A DNA stretch of 64,000 nt from Euphorbia lathyris (lineage: Eukaryota; Streptophyta; Magnoliopsida; Malpighiales; Euphorbiaceae), in contig NC_088917.1 in assembly GCF_963576675.1 (NCBI RefSeq), forward strand, positions 16,396,001 through 16,460,000, read 5' to 3'. The notes beneath the pieces are model-generated. The model saw only the letters and a program-made list of their open reading frames with translations, had not been told where the DNA came from and did not search any database. The position numbers were made by a program, and so were the translations under genes. Every line of letters begins with the position of its first letter. The stretch's first letter is position 1. This document shows, piece by piece, positions 46,158 through 58,600 of this stretch.

Positions 46158-46159
46158 TT

Positions 46160-46744
46160 GGTTAAAAAAAAAAGTTTACTATACTGAGATATCCAATGGA
46201 TTCTGAGAAATTCTTACTATTTAACTTAAGAGATTGCTGTTAATTAATTAGTGAGATTTTGTCATTGATAAATAATATAAAAAAAGTCTGTGTTTTGCAC
46301 TTGGATTGATGACATGTCATCTCAAGTGGTTAGTGACATTTTGAAAAACCAATTTCATTCATTAACATTTGGAGCTAGCTCATTTCCTATGTGGCCGTGG
46401 CTAAGCATCAATACTCGACTTCCCGATAAACATTGCGTACTTGCTAGTAGACATACCATTATCCTGACATGCACCCTAACCCGCATCGGAAAAGCCATGA
46501 GATGCCATGCAATTCCACTAAGTAAAATGCGTTTAACTACAGACCATTGTATCTCAGTAGGAGCAGAACTGTGAGACCTGGTTTACGGGAACAGAGATTT
46601 CTGGACGAGTGAAAGTTAAATACTGCAAGCTTCCCACCATTCTCTGATAAAGAGTTGGGTCATAAAAAGTCGGGCTGTAAAGTGACCCATAAGCTACTTG
46701 GCGGTGATAGAATGTCAATATTTCCTCGCATTCATGAAGAGACC
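46160..46744. other. PG upstream remnant and unassigned DNA
   Basis: 46160-46270 matches the upstream region of PG copy 1 (CTGAGATATC and GTTAATTAAT blocks near 23225 and 23452), joined by a deletion. 46290-46740 has one 94-codon open frame without recognisable features. Confidence 0.45.
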
Positions 46745-47035
46745 CTTACTTGTAAAAAATCAAATTCAATACCTAGAAAATAATGTGCTTTCCTAGATCG
46801 TGTTTTCTATCGGTAATTAGTAAATCATCCACATATATCAAGCAATACACATCCACTTTGATAAACAAATATGTAACTAACTACCTGTTTTGAAACCCCA
46901 GCAGACCAATTGTGTAATGGAGGTGTCAATTTCTCATGCTACATATGAGGGTATTGTTTAAGACCATATAAGGATTTTCTTAATTTACAAACAGTTTGAA
47001 GCCGAGCCGGATCAATAAAACTAGGTCAATTGCAA
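46745..47035 (-). pseudogene. Copia RT remnant
   Basis: On the minus strand: IDPARLQTVCKLRKSLYGLK, then after stops YVDDLLITD. These are the RT motifs around the copia active site. Short and full of stops. A related piece is at 55370-55520. Confidence 0.7.
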
Positions 47036-47253
47036 CAAACATTTGGAGCATCCCAATTGATCTTGGGTCAATTGTGACCCACGTTTAAAACGCCTTTGGA
47101 GCAACTGCGAAGAGTGCACTAGCGACCTGCAAAACACGTCGATAACGTCACTAAAAGCGCGTCACTAATGCCTTTTTTTGCACTAGTGGTAATATCTTTC
47201 CAATGCTAACATTTTTTTTTGCTTTCAATTCTTAAATGGCTTAGCGATGTTAC
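47036..47253. other. CACTA-like end left of the tandem duplication
   Basis: GCCTTTTTTTGCACTAGTG ends at 47188 and is the inverse of CACTAGTGCAAAAAAAGGC, a CACTA-type terminus. The duplicated unit begins 66 bp later. Confidence 0.4.
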
Positions 47254-48719
47254 TGCTAAGAATTTACATCCTAACTAGGATTATCTGTTATAAACAAATT
47301 AATGAGGTCTATAAAAAAAGTTAAATACATACAATTTTTTTTTTTTTAAGTAATCAGGGGAATTGCATTTTTTTTTTCAAAGCATTATCTACAACATGAT
47401 AATATTATACAGGACAATTAAAAAGATGTTTTTCACCATAGGAAACATAATTTTATTTATTGTTTATAAAAGCTCAAAATATTTTTTTTGCTGAAAATTA
47501 CTTTGTATTAAAAATAAAAAAAAATTAAAATTACAACAAGAGAAAACCAGCTTTTGATCGAGAGAAAACCAGCTTAGTGTTGAAACGTATATAAAGAGTA
47601 CAGAGGATGATACTAGATAGACTTGTTAACAAACTAAGATATACACAAATCCTATATTTACGGTTAACCAATTTAAGACATTATGTACTTACACATCTCA
47701 ATAAAATGGAATTATTGAAGTCACAAGGTCATTAATAATTTCTTTGGCCTCATAGGCCATCTGAAATCAAAATTTTTAATTTTTTTACTTGTCCAACCCT
47801 TCCTAAATCCAAATATTATTTACATGTTAGGACCATTAAACAAAATCTATCTTAATTTTGAGAAATTTTACATTAATATTTAAAAATTGGTTCTTGACCA
47901 TTCAAATTATAATACGCATATATACAAAAAAAATTGAGCAAATTCCATTTAGCAAATTTTTTTTTGGAAGGCAGGTGTAAAATCGGCCCCCCAACTGAGT
48001 AATCCTGTATTCGCCGCTACTCTTTATCATGTACTAAACAATAAAACATTTAAAAAGCCCCTTAATGGCCTATTTAGCTCATATGTTATTGTTTATTATT
48101 TACTGTTTGTTTAACTCAACTGGGTTTTACACTAAATTTTTTTATCCATGCCCAATCCAACCCGCATCTTTTAAAAATTGGGCTTGGGCCAGATTTAGCC
48201 CGAGTAGAAAACCTAAATCTCAGGCCCAGCCCGACCTGCCCAAAAAATTTCTTAAATTATAATTTATTATAAAATCAAATGGTGAATTACATCTTAATAT
48301 ATAAAATCCTCACAATTTCTGTAAAGTTATATAACTATATAATTTTTATCAAAAAAAAATATATATGACTATATAATAAAATTATAATGTCCGTCCATAA
48401 AAAAATCTACAAAATAGAATTCACAAAAATGTAAAACTGAAATTTCTATTTATTTTTTAATGGTACAATGGTGTATAAATTATTAATGGTATATAAGTTA
48501 TTAACTACCGAGTGATTAATTAATTACACTTTAGGCAAGTTGAAGGGGCTACTTGAACATTTTGTACAAGTTGAGGGGGCTATCAAGACATTTTAAAACA
48601 TCATGAAGTCAATTAAGATTTTTGGACAAGTTCAGGGGGCAAATGATGTATTACGTCTTTTTTTAAAAGCAATTGCATGACTTATTATTTCACCATTTGG
48701 ATAAGAGTACTGTATTTTA
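47254..48719. other. AT-rich non-coding part of unit 1
   Basis: Poly-A and poly-T runs; no gene. 48530-48660 contains CAAGTTGAAGGGG, CAAGTTGAGGGGGC and CAAGTTCAGGGGGC. These motifs resemble the terminal repeats of the MITE at 10751-11159, so this is probably a relic of a related family. Confidence 0.45.
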
Positions 48720-49830
48720 TTTTTTTGAGAAAAAAGCACTTTAAACACCCACATCCTTACATAAAGCACTTTCTAAGAAACTATGAACACACAAAGTAAT
48801 AAAAGGAATAAGATTGGTATAAGAATGATGAGCTAACTCATGAGCAACTATATTCGTTAATTGAGGAATAAACGTCACCAAACAAGTCGTGTATTTCTGA
48901 AGAAGTTTCTTGATCTCTTGAACTACTTCACCATACTCTGTAAGATCCTTGTGACTCGAACACTAAATATTACCAACTCCTTTTGCGTAACTTCAAAATC
49001 GATATTGTTGTAGCCTAAGAAAGGCGTCTAAGGAATACCGTCTCGTAACGTCAATGCTTCACCCAGCTTGGGCGATATCAAGCCATTCGAGACCGAGTTA
49101 TAACAAGCTATAAACAGGCCTCCATGATTACGTAGAACAACATGCATACCGAAACAAGAGGGGTCGAAACAATAGTTGCGTCTACATTGTATTTCACCTG
49201 CTCTTCTACTCAGTTTCTCTAGAAATTCTGTCTTTGCTTATTGCCCTGATTCCTAGTCATCCTAGTATCAATATTGGTCATCTGCCCTTGCCGCCAATTA
49301 TGTGAAAACCACATTGAACTTTTAACGCCGTTGTTGGTATTCTGCCATGACTTCGACACCATGACTTCGACCAAAGCTGGGCATTCCTCCGTGTACAGAT
49401 AGACAAGAGAACCACCGCCAAAAGACAATTTTCTGCTTAACCAATCTTTGACCTGCTTCCATTTTACTCCAGGAGTTGTGATTGAACTATTGCCCAATAT
49501 TGATTCACGTACGAACATTCCCCAAAGAGATGTCAGTCGTGTTCAACGTGGTTCATACAAAGAAAACACTCAATTAGAACACTAACGTGCTACCGAATGA
49601 GGCGAATTCTAGTAGGCAATTTAGTAGCAAATCTCCAAAGGAAAAACTTCAATTTAGGGGGAAGAACTAAGTTCCATAGATTTATCCATCATTTTCACCT
49701 TGGCACCATGCTATGAGCAGACTCAATAATCTGATACCTAGCTTTTAACGAGTACAAATTGTCCTTTGAGAAATGTCAGACGAAAAAGTCATCTTTATCC
49801 GAGAAAGATACCACCATTTATTCCAAATGA
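48720..49830 (-). pseudogene. LINE (L1-type) 3' remnant: zf-RVT and RNase H
   Basis: On the minus strand: WHFSKDNLYSLKARYQIIES, then LPPKLKFFLWRFATKLPTR, CFLCMNHVEHD and HLFGECSYVNQYW, which is the zinc-binding region following RT in plant LINEs. Downstream (about 49170-48800) come VDAT, HVVLRNHGGLFIACYNS and KLGEALTLRDGI, an RNase H-like (RVT_3) domain. Several stops and frame changes. The RT domain itself is absent. Confidence 0.75.
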
Positions 49831-50633
49831 TATTGACCTCTGAACCATTTATACCATCATTTTATCAACTATTGACACAAATTACCTACTAAGCTTAATT
49901 TGCTATGTAATTTTTAATCCAACTTGCTAATAAAATTGATAAAATTGAGTAGGACAAAACAATGAGAGTAAACTTATAAAATAGAGTGAATATGAATTTT
50001 AGTTTCATTCACGTTTGCCCTTTAAAAAAAGCAATGCAAATGACTCTTTTCCAACGAATTGTTTGTCAGGAAAAGTGTCATTTGCATCGCGCTTTTAAAG
50101 AGACCCACGCATATGTAATCATTTGCATCGACTAAGAGCTTTTACTTGAATTACTTACTTGATCTTCAGTATATACAGGGGCAATCCCGACGCATGGTTC
50201 ATCATGAGTTTCAAAATATGCTACTTTGATATAATATTGGAAACCCAAGACTTCCTTTTATTTTGTGACTGTATAAAAAATGTGGTACAATATTGTATAT
50301 ATAAATACATCAAAGGCGTTGTTCATTTTGGAATCTCATACAAATTAATGAAAGTTTTTGAACTAATTGGTTTTTCAAGGACAGATTCAAAAGATGACAT
50401 GAAAAATACATCTAAAAATGGTCCAATGCCGAAAAATGAAACATAACAAGATCAAATTTCATTTTGTTCGAGAACATGAAAATGAAGTTGAAGTTAAATA
50501 ATTGTATTAAACAAATTGTAGAGATTATAACTTTGGTATAATATTGGAAACCCAAGACTTGGCTTTATTTTGTGATTGTAACAAAAATGTGGTACATTGT
50601 ATACTTGTATAGAGTAAAATTAAAAAGAAACAC
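49831..50633 (+). other. PG copy 3 downstream region with a copia RNase H scrap
   Basis: A short copia piece (about 50265-50420; IYKYIKGVVHFGISY, LIGFSRTDSKDD) lies between two direct repeats of about 70 bp (50231-50300 and 50538-50612), both containing ATAATATTGGAAACCCAAGA. The second repeat is the 3' flank of PG copy 3. The rest shows nothing. Confidence 0.55.
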
Positions 50634-52857
50634 CTAGCTAATTAGTGAAGTTAGACAAGGAACAATAGGTTGAACAGAATGAGAAGAACCATGGACATTT
50701 TGGCAATAAGCTTGAGTCTGAGAATTAGATGATGAAGAGGTTATGTTAATGTCTTCCATTATGATATTATTACATCCTATGGTCTCACTGCATTCCAATT
50801 TAATTGCTTCATTATCTATTGTACTTCCATGGAAATCTCTGTATGTAACATCACTCACTACCACTGCTGTTGTCTGCAAAAAACAAACAAAAAAAAAAGA
50901 ATTAATTAATCACATTTTGAGTTCATTAATTACACTGTTTGTTGACTGTTATTCTGCTTTTACTTTTTTCTTTTAATAACATTGGCGTACAAGGAGGAGG
51001 ATTGGATCCGTATGGACTCCCTTTATGGTATATTAGGGTAGATATATTGAAGGGTGGGTTAAATGAAGATGAAAAATAGAAGAAGAATAAGATGAAGGAA
51101 GAATACTCAGACAAAGGTCCAGAAGAAAGGAAGAGTATTTTTCAAATATAGTTGGGATGTCCGGTTGCTCCCTTCTCTATTGCCAACTCAAAAAAAAAAA
51201 ATTACACAAAAAAGTGTAAAAAAATTACCCCATTTTGGCAATTATGTCCCCCATTGCAATAGTATTGATCAATAAGTATAGGGTTTTGGGTATCTATTAA
51301 TGTGATATGCTCGAAACTGATTGTTTTTGCAAACCCTAATCCACCCTGAAAAAATATACAAAATTATAAGAAAATTAGTAAAACATGATATTTAAATATA
51401 TACTAACTTAATTATAAATATTTTGCTTGGTTATTAATAATCAATTAATTTTAAAATATATAGATACCTGCCATGTCTTGATTCTTGCCCCATTTTGAGT
51501 TCCATTGAAAGTACAATATTGAACTTGAACATCTTCTACAGTATCATTTCTTCCATCTTTTCCTAAACGTCCCACACTACAACATAATATACATTGAGAA
51601 TTTAATTAGCGATTTTAAAAGTTAAGCATCTAATTTCCTTTCAAAATAATAGGGTTAAATTTCCCTACGAACCTAATACCATGGCCCGGACCGCAATTCA
51701 CATTGGTGATTGTAATATGGTACGATTGGCCATTGATAGCAACACAATCATCACCTATTCAATTTATAATAAAAATTCTTTATATTTTTATGCATTAATT
51801 AATTAATTAAAAAAATAAATATCATGCAAAGATAATTTTAAAAAATATAATCACCTGTTCCGATGTTTGAGTCAGTAATATTAACATATGTCGACTGAGA
51901 GATGTCGATTCCGTCAGTATTTGGACTCTCTTTGGGTGCTTGTATTTGAGGATTGGAGATAGAAACACCATTACAATCACTAATTGAGATATGATTCTTT
52001 GGGCTGTTAATGTGGGTGAGGCCACTTAGTTGAAGATTGTCACATTTGCTGAAATGCATAGCCTGTAATTAATTAAATAATATATTAATTAGTAATTAAT
52101 TTTGTTATTTTATAAGGGTCAAATTTATCAATAATCATATATATCAACTAAGATTAATTATATCAATTATTGTAGGGAATGGTGTAAGAACTTACCCCGA
52201 CGTGGTAGTAAAACCGTTGCTAAAGGTAGCAACGGGCGCATTAACAACATTTTTCGAACGGTTTTCAAAACCGTCGCTACAGTAAAAAACCCAACGGTAA
52301 AAGGCTTTTTTTTGTAGTGTTGAGAATTTCTGCCGATATTTATTTTAAAAAGGATAAAATTAAACTAAGGTTTATGCCACTTTATATGATAAAAATAAAA
52401 TTAATCTTCTTTGCTAACTCTTTCTTTATATAAAAGAAATAGCGACATCTCACCGTAGGTGCTCCGTCGCAATTTGCATAACTCCCCTCAAATATAAAAA
52501 TGGAAATCAATAACAGATATCAGAACTCAACTAACAAAAGTAAAGGAAATAGAATTTAGCAGGTAAAAGGAGAATATGATAATTGAATTAGAAGAAAAAG
52601 TAAGTATATAAAAGATTAGGAAATTTACAAAATTGTGGAGTTTTTGATTGGTCCACCAAACACAACCTTGGCCGTCGATGGTTCCAGATCCGACGATGGA
52701 GAGATTAGCAACATCTGAGAAAGACAACCAGCCATCCAATGGACATTCTTTCCAATCATCTCTACTTGCGGGTGCAACTATTTTCCCCAATACCTGTCCA
52801 CACCCAATACAACTAATTAACTACCATAAATTAATTGCTCAATATACATGTATTTTG

Positions 52858-52901
<44 letters not shown>

Positions 52902-53903
52902 AGAAGGAATCAAGATGCATTTAATATTTTGTAACAAAAAAAAAATAAACATATAATTTTGATAATTTATTGTAGAAACAGCATGAGAATATGATGCGAA
53001 CTCTATATGGTTGCATTTTAAGGAGTTGTTTGAGAAATAGACGAGGAACGAGTGATATGAGATATCAAAGCTCCTCTTTAGTTGGGAACAGTAAAATGAC
53101 CACGCCTCACTACAAGAAAGATATTTTTTGTAGGGAAAATTTTCCTCATTAAAGATCAGTATTCGCCACTACAGGCTTTAGTGGCGGGAATAAAATTCCC
53201 CACAAGTTCTCAATTCGCCACAAATGTGCATATTTTGTTGCAAAACACTTTTCCTGGTGTTTCACACTTTGGTGTACAACCTTCATTTTCTCACACTAAA
53301 ATGTACACCTCACATTGTGTTATACAACAGGTAAAAATGACAGGTCAACGGGCCTCCTTAGTATTTTTTGCAATTACTAAAAGTGGGCCACTATGGTAAG
53401 ATATTTTCAATGACCTGAACAATAATTGTGGTGGAGGCACAAGGACCCGAAAATTTCACCGGCTGCAATAGAAATGTTTTTCCCTGTGGTATCTCAAGGC
53501 TAGGGGTGCCCTCTTTAACTTGGCACAAAGCCTTCCAGGCTTGTTGAAATGCCTACAAACATGCAATTTAATTCACATCAGCAATGGCGAAGTCATGACA
53601 CAATTTTTTTATTTTTCTAGTGTTAAAAGAAATTGAAAACAGAGTTATGGAACTGGACCGAGACTATTAAAATGGTGCTGCATCAGCATTTAGAGCTTGA
53701 CATGGCAGCATCAGAGGGGTCCCGAACCAGTTGGGTCTGGGACCCCTATAGAACCATTCATAACAAACACTTGATTTTATACTTACATTGGAATCATCAG
53801 TTTCGCCATCTCCAACAGCTCCAAAATCAACAACATTAGGACCTTCAACCACTTATAAAATAGTGCAAAAGTACAATATTCTGAGAAATACTTCCTGCAC
53901 CAT
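50634..53903 (-). CDS. Polygalacturonase (GH28) copy 3, nearly intact, one stop in signal peptide
   Basis: A secreted pectinase that hydrolyses alpha-1,4-galacturonan in the cell wall. Exons: 53903-53787, 53552-53415, 52793-52629, 52486-52454, 52062-51855, 51754-51673, 51576-51468, 51345-51229 and 50873-50634. All introns begin GT and end AG and all phases agree, giving about 402 codons, the normal family length. Motifs in order: DFGAVGDGETDD (exon 1), SPNTDGI (~196), GDDC (~221, across a junction), CGPGHGI (~241), RIKTW (~279) and a Cys-rich C-terminus. The only defect seen is TAA at 53855-53853, codon 17 after the ATG at 53903, within the hydrophobic leader. Either an alternative first exon exists or secretion is lost. 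Confidence 0.75.
52200..52319. mobile_element. CACTA-like end in PG copy 3 intron 4
   Basis: GGCTTTTTTTTGTAGTG ends at 52319, the inverse of CACTACAAAAAAAAGCC. Before it, GAACGGTTTTCAAAACCGTCG forms a short hairpin. Such ends are common in small plant CACTA derivatives. The other terminus is unclear. Confidence 0.5.
52859..52897. repeat. (AT)n microsatellite
   Basis: Pure AT run in PG copy 3 intron 2. It is 2 bp shorter in unit 2 (about 61629-61665) and accounts for one of the length differences between units. Confidence 0.9.
53108..53400. mobile_element. CACTA-like end in PG copy 3 intron 2
   Basis: CACTACAAGAAAGATATTTT starts at 53108, with a short inverted repeat GCCACTA...TAGTGGC (53167-53186). 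The right end was not found, so the limit given is the edge of exon 2. Confidence 0.45.
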
Positions 53904-54289
53904 TAGCAAATTTCATAATTAATGACTATAAATTTGATATTTTCACTAATTAACTTCAATTATTCTCACCATTTTAAAGGGTTAGAAAATTAAGAAAGAA
54001 CAAAAGCTATATATTATACTATGATATTATCTTAATCTTTGCTTTGATCAATATTATCAATAGATTATATATATATATACATGTGATCGATATTATCAAG
54101 GAAAGAAATCACATATATTTTTAAAATCTGGCAAGTGAAATCAAACTGGATTATGGACAACTGAGGTTAAAATTAATTAAATTTTTTTAAGTCAAATCTG
54201 GTAACCAAATATGATTTACTAGTTAGTATGATTTTGTGAAATTAATTCATTTCTGTTAATTACTAGTGGATACGCCTACCATTGATTCA
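53904..54289. other. PG copy 3 upstream region
   Basis: AT-rich putative promoter. ATATATATATAT near 54067 could serve as a TATA region, but its distance to the ATG is large. No other signal is seen. Confidence 0.4.
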
Positions 54290-55330
54290 CCTAGGTAAGC
54301 TTTTGCCAAAGGTTCATTTTCCCATTAGGTACTTTGATTCGACCCATGATTCTTGGAGCACTACGTTGTATAAAGGACCTAGATAGGATGTCCTTATCAT
54401 TCCCTCTTTCTTTTAAAGCGTTGGATCCCGATTCGCCAATAGTAATTTCAAAGGACCTATCTGGCTTCCATGGACTGAGATCACGTATATTGAAGGTTGG
54501 TGACATCTTGGCTAGCCAGTTTGGTAGGGTCACGTGATAAGCATTGACATTATTGATCCTCTTACTCACTTTATATGGATCGTACCTTCTTCATCGAAGT
54601 TTGCTGCTCGGGGCGCTGACGAGTCTTTCTTTGCTTAGGAAAACCACCACTTCACCTCCTACTTCGAACTGAAGGTCTATTCAGTGTTCATCCACTTTTG
54701 CCTTCAAGTTATGGTTTCATTTCTGAAGAGTCTCATTTACCTCTAGATACATCTGCATATCCTCATTCGCCAACTGTTGGGTGATCACATTCCCTCCATT
54801 ATAAGCAAACTCTACCTGAGCCAGAACCAAGTCCCACATCCTGGGCTTGTCCTTACACTTGCTTCTGAGTAAATTCCCTAGGGTCCGGTTAACCATTTCT
54901 TTCTGACCATCAGTTTGCGGATGTGCGGTAGTACTGAACTTTAAGATCGTATCGAAGAGCCCATAACGTCCGCGAAAAGTGGCTCAAAAACTTCGTATCT
55001 CAGTTTGAAACCATACTCTTTGGTACCCTGTGTAATCTTACTATCTTGAAGAACATTTTTTGGTGGATGGGGCATCATTTGTCTTTTGGCAAGGGATAAA
55101 ATGGGTATCTTGGAAAACCTGTCAACCACAGCAAAAATGGAATCCATGCCCCTCTAGGTTATGGGTAATCCGACAATGAAATCCATGGACAAGTCTTCTC
55201 ATACATTCTCTGGCACATGTAATGGTAAATGTAGGCCGGTGTTGGTCGTGTGTTGCTTGGCGGTTTGACAAATGTAACATCGCTCCACCAAATAAGCTAC
55301 ACCCCTTCTCTGTTTTTTCTCCTTCTTCTA
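54290..55330 (-). pseudogene. Ty3/gypsy integrase remnant
   Basis: On the minus strand: MDFIVGLP then DSIFAVVDRFSK (integrase core, near 55160-55110), a [20 protein letters not shown] stretch (~54915), and FEVGGEVVVFLSKER. The C-terminal part is NAYHVTLPNWLAKMSPTFN and RDLSPW (~54540-54460). These features fit a chromovirus-type or related gypsy integrase, different from the Tat elements elsewhere in the window. Frame changes and stops are present; RT is missing. Confidence 0.7.
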
Positions 55331-55369
55331 AATTACAGGAGCATTTTTTTTTCTTTCTAAAAACAACAC

Positions 55370-55520
55370 ATATGAGGGGACTGTTTAAAGCGATATAAGG
55401 ATTTTTGTAATTTACAAACGGCTTGAGGCCGAGCCGGATCAATAAAACCAAGAGGTTGAACCATATAAACAGCCTCATGTAAATCCACATGTAAAAATGC
55501 ATTCATGTTGAAATACAAAC
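55370..55520 (-). pseudogene. Copia RT remnant
   Basis: Minus strand: NAFLHVDLHEAVYMVQPLGF then IDPARPQAVCKLQKSLY, the RT segment before YVDD. Same family as the piece at 46745-47035. Confidence 0.65.
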
Positions 55521-56024
55521 CAGTTAAGTGCAACAATCAAAGCAAATACAAGACGTAAAGTAGTGGGTTTGACCACTGGATTGAATGTATTGTTGAATGA
55601 GTTGACCGTATAAATTTGTTTTTCTCTTTCTTAATACATAGCAATTTCTACTTCCTCTTTAAAATTTCTTTTTATTTGACAACAAAACTGAGCAAAATTT
55701 TGGAGTGTATGTTGAACGAGTTGGTATTAAGCAATACGAACTCGTATCTTATTTGAGTGAGCTGTTTTATCATGAAAACGACCAGATTATACGACTGCTT
55801 ACACTATTAAAAGATAGTCACAAACGTCTGAAAGAGAGCGAGCTCGTCACCGACTCATCCCAAATTTGTATTTTTTTTTTGTTTGTGCAACAGCAAGTGC
55901 ATTTCCACTACAAAAAAATGGATTTTAATAATGGGAGAAATAGTTATTAAAAGTCCAAATACCCTTAGTAAAAACGTTTAATAAGTGGAAAAACCACTTA
56001 TGGACCTCTTATTAAACGTTGCCT
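55521..56024. other. End of unit 1 with CACTA-like terminus and hairpin
   Basis: CACTACAAAAAAATGG starts at 55906. A perfect 13-bp inverted repeat, AACGTTTAATAAG and CTTATTAAACGTT, follows. Unit 2 begins immediately after it. 55521-55900 shows one short ORF without known features. Confidence 0.5.
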
Positions 56025-57489
56025 TGCTAAGAATTTACATCCTAACTAGGATTATCTGTTATAAACAAATTAATGAGGTCTATAAAAAAAGTTAAATACA
56101 TACAATTTTTTTTTTTTTAAGTAATCAGGGGAATTGCATTTTTTTTTTCAAAGCATTATCTACAACATGATAATATTATACAGGACAATTAAAAAGATGT
56201 TTTTCACCATAGGAAACATAATTTTATTTATTGTTTATAAAAGCTCAAAATATTTTTTTTGCTGAAAATTACTTTGTATTAAAAATAAAAAAAAATTAAA
56301 ATTACAACAAGAGAAAACCAGCTTTTGATCGAGAGAAAACCAGCTTAGTGTTGAAACGTATATAAAGAGTACAGAGGATGATACTAGATAGACTTGTTAA
56401 CAAACTAAGATATACACAAATCCTATATTTACGGTTAACCAATTTAAGACATTATGTACTTACACATCTCAATAAAATGGAATTATTGAAGTCACAAGGT
56501 CATTAATAATTTCTTTGGCCTCATAGGCCATCTGAAATCAAAATTTTTAATTTTTTTACTTGTCCAACCCTTCCTAAATCCAAATATTATTTACATGTTA
56601 GGACCATTAAACAAAATCTATCTTAATTTTGAGAAATTTTACATTAATATTTAAAAATTGGTTCTTGACCATTCAAATTATAACACGCATATATACAAAA
56701 AAAATTGAGCAAATTCCATTTAGCAAATTTTTTTTTGGAAGGCAGGTGTAAAATCGGCCCCCCAACTGAGTAATCCTGTATTCGCCGCTACTCTTTATCA
56801 TGTACTAAACAATAAAACATTTAAAAAGCCCCTTAATGGCCTATTTAGCTCATATGTTATTGTTTATTATTTACTGTTTGTTTAACTCAACTGGGTTTTA
56901 CACTAAATTTTTTTATCCATGCCCAATCCAACCCGCATCTTTTAAAAATTGGGCTTGGGCCAGATTTAGCCCGAGTAGAAAACCTAAATCTCAGGCCCAG
57001 CCCGACCTGCCCAAAAAATTTCTTAAATTATAATTTATTATAAAATCAAATGGTGAATTACATCTTAATATATAAAATCCTCACAATTTCTGTAAAGTTA
57101 TATAACTATATAATTTTTATCAAAAAAAAATATATATGACTATATAATAAAATTATAATGTCCGTCCATAAAAAATCTACAAAATAGAATTCACAAAAAT
57201 GTAAAACTGAAATTTCTATTTATTTTTTAATGGTACAATGGTGTATAAATTATTAATGGTATATAAGTTATTAACTACCGAGTGATTAATTAATTACACT
57301 TTAGGCAAGTTGAAGGGACTACTTGAACATTTTGTACAAGTTGAGGGGGCTATCAAGACATTTTAAAACATCATGAAGTCAATTAAGATTTTTGGACAAG
57401 TTCAGGGGGCAAATGATGTATTACGTCTTTTTTTAAAAGCAATTGCATGACTTATTATTTCACCATTTGGATAAGAGTACTGTATTTTA
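56025..57489. other. AT-rich non-coding part of unit 2
   Basis: Same content as 47254-48719, including the MITE-like relic (about 57300-57430). No gene. Confidence 0.45.
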
Positions 57490-58600
57490 TTTTTTTGAGA
57501 AAAAAGCACTTTAAACACCCACATCCTTACATAAAGCACTTTCTAAGAAACTATGAACACACAAAGTAATAAAAGGAATAAGATTGGTATAAGAATGATG
57601 AGCTAACTCATGAGCAACTATATTCGTTAATTGAGGAATAAACGTCACCAAACAAGTCGTGTATTTCTGAAGAAGTTTCTTGATCTCTTGAACTACTTCA
57701 CCATACTCTGTAAGATCCTTGTGACTCGAACACTAAATATTACCAACTCCTTTTGCGTAACTTCAAAATCGATATTGTTGTAGCCTAAGAAAGGCGTCTA
57801 AGGAATACCGTCTCGTAACGTCAATGCTTCACCCAGCTTGGGCGATATCAAGCCATTCGAGACCGAGTTATAACAAGCTATAAACAGGCCTCCATGATTA
57901 CGTAGAACAACATGCATACCGAAACAAGAGGGGTCGAAACAATAGTTGCGTCTACATTGTATTTCACCTGCTCTTCTACTCAGTTTCTCTAGAAATTCTG
58001 TCTTTGCTTATTGCCCTGATTCCTAGTCATCCTAGTATCAATATTGGTCATCTGCCCTTGCCGCCAATTATGTGAAAACCACATTGAACTTTTAACGCCG
58101 TTGTTGGTATTCTGCCATGACTTCGACACCATGACTTCGACCAAAGCTGGGCATTCCTCCGTGTACAGATAGACAAGAGAACCACCGCCAAAAGACAATT
58201 TTCTGCTTAACCAATCTTTGACCTGCTTCCATTCTACTCCAGGAGTTGTGATTGAACTATTGCCCAATATTGATTCACGTACGAACATTCCCCAAAGAGA
58301 TGTCAGTCGTGTTCAACGTGGTTCATACAAAGAAAACACTCAATTAGAACACTAACGTGCTACCGAATGAGGCGAATTCTAGTAGGCAATTTAGTAGCCA
58401 ATCTCCAAAGGAAAAACTTCAATTTAGGGGGAAGAACTAAGTTCCATAGATTTATCCATCATTTTCACCTTGGCACCATGCTATGAGCAGACTCAATAAT
58501 CTGATACCTAGCTTTTAACGAGTACAAATTGTCCTTTGAGAAATGTCAGACGAAAAAGTCATCTTTATCCGAGAAAGATACCACCATTTATTCCAAATGA
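57490..58600 (-). pseudogene. LINE 3' remnant, second copy
   Basis: Copy of the LINE zf-RVT and RNase H remnant of unit 1. It shows two substitutions by eye, one of which changes GVKWKQ to GVEWKQ. Confidence 0.75.

Larger units (their letters stand above)
47254..56024. repeat. Tandem duplication, unit 1 (8771 bp)
   Basis: This whole segment recurs from 56025 with an offset of 8771 that drops to 8770 and then 8768 through a 1-bp and a 2-bp indel. Only a handful of substitutions were seen (for example in the AATACGC/AACACGC and GGGGCTA/GGGACTA contexts). The unit contains LINE, copia and gypsy remnants, CACTA-like ends and PG copy 3. Confidence 0.95.

Noticed and set aside
46290..46574. 94-codon ORF
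   Set aside because: No domain, codon or context support; surrounded by transposon relics and truncated PG sequence.
48065..48262. 65-codon ORF, repeated at 56836-57033
   Set aside because: Its conservation is only due to the tandem duplication; it has no recognisable features.
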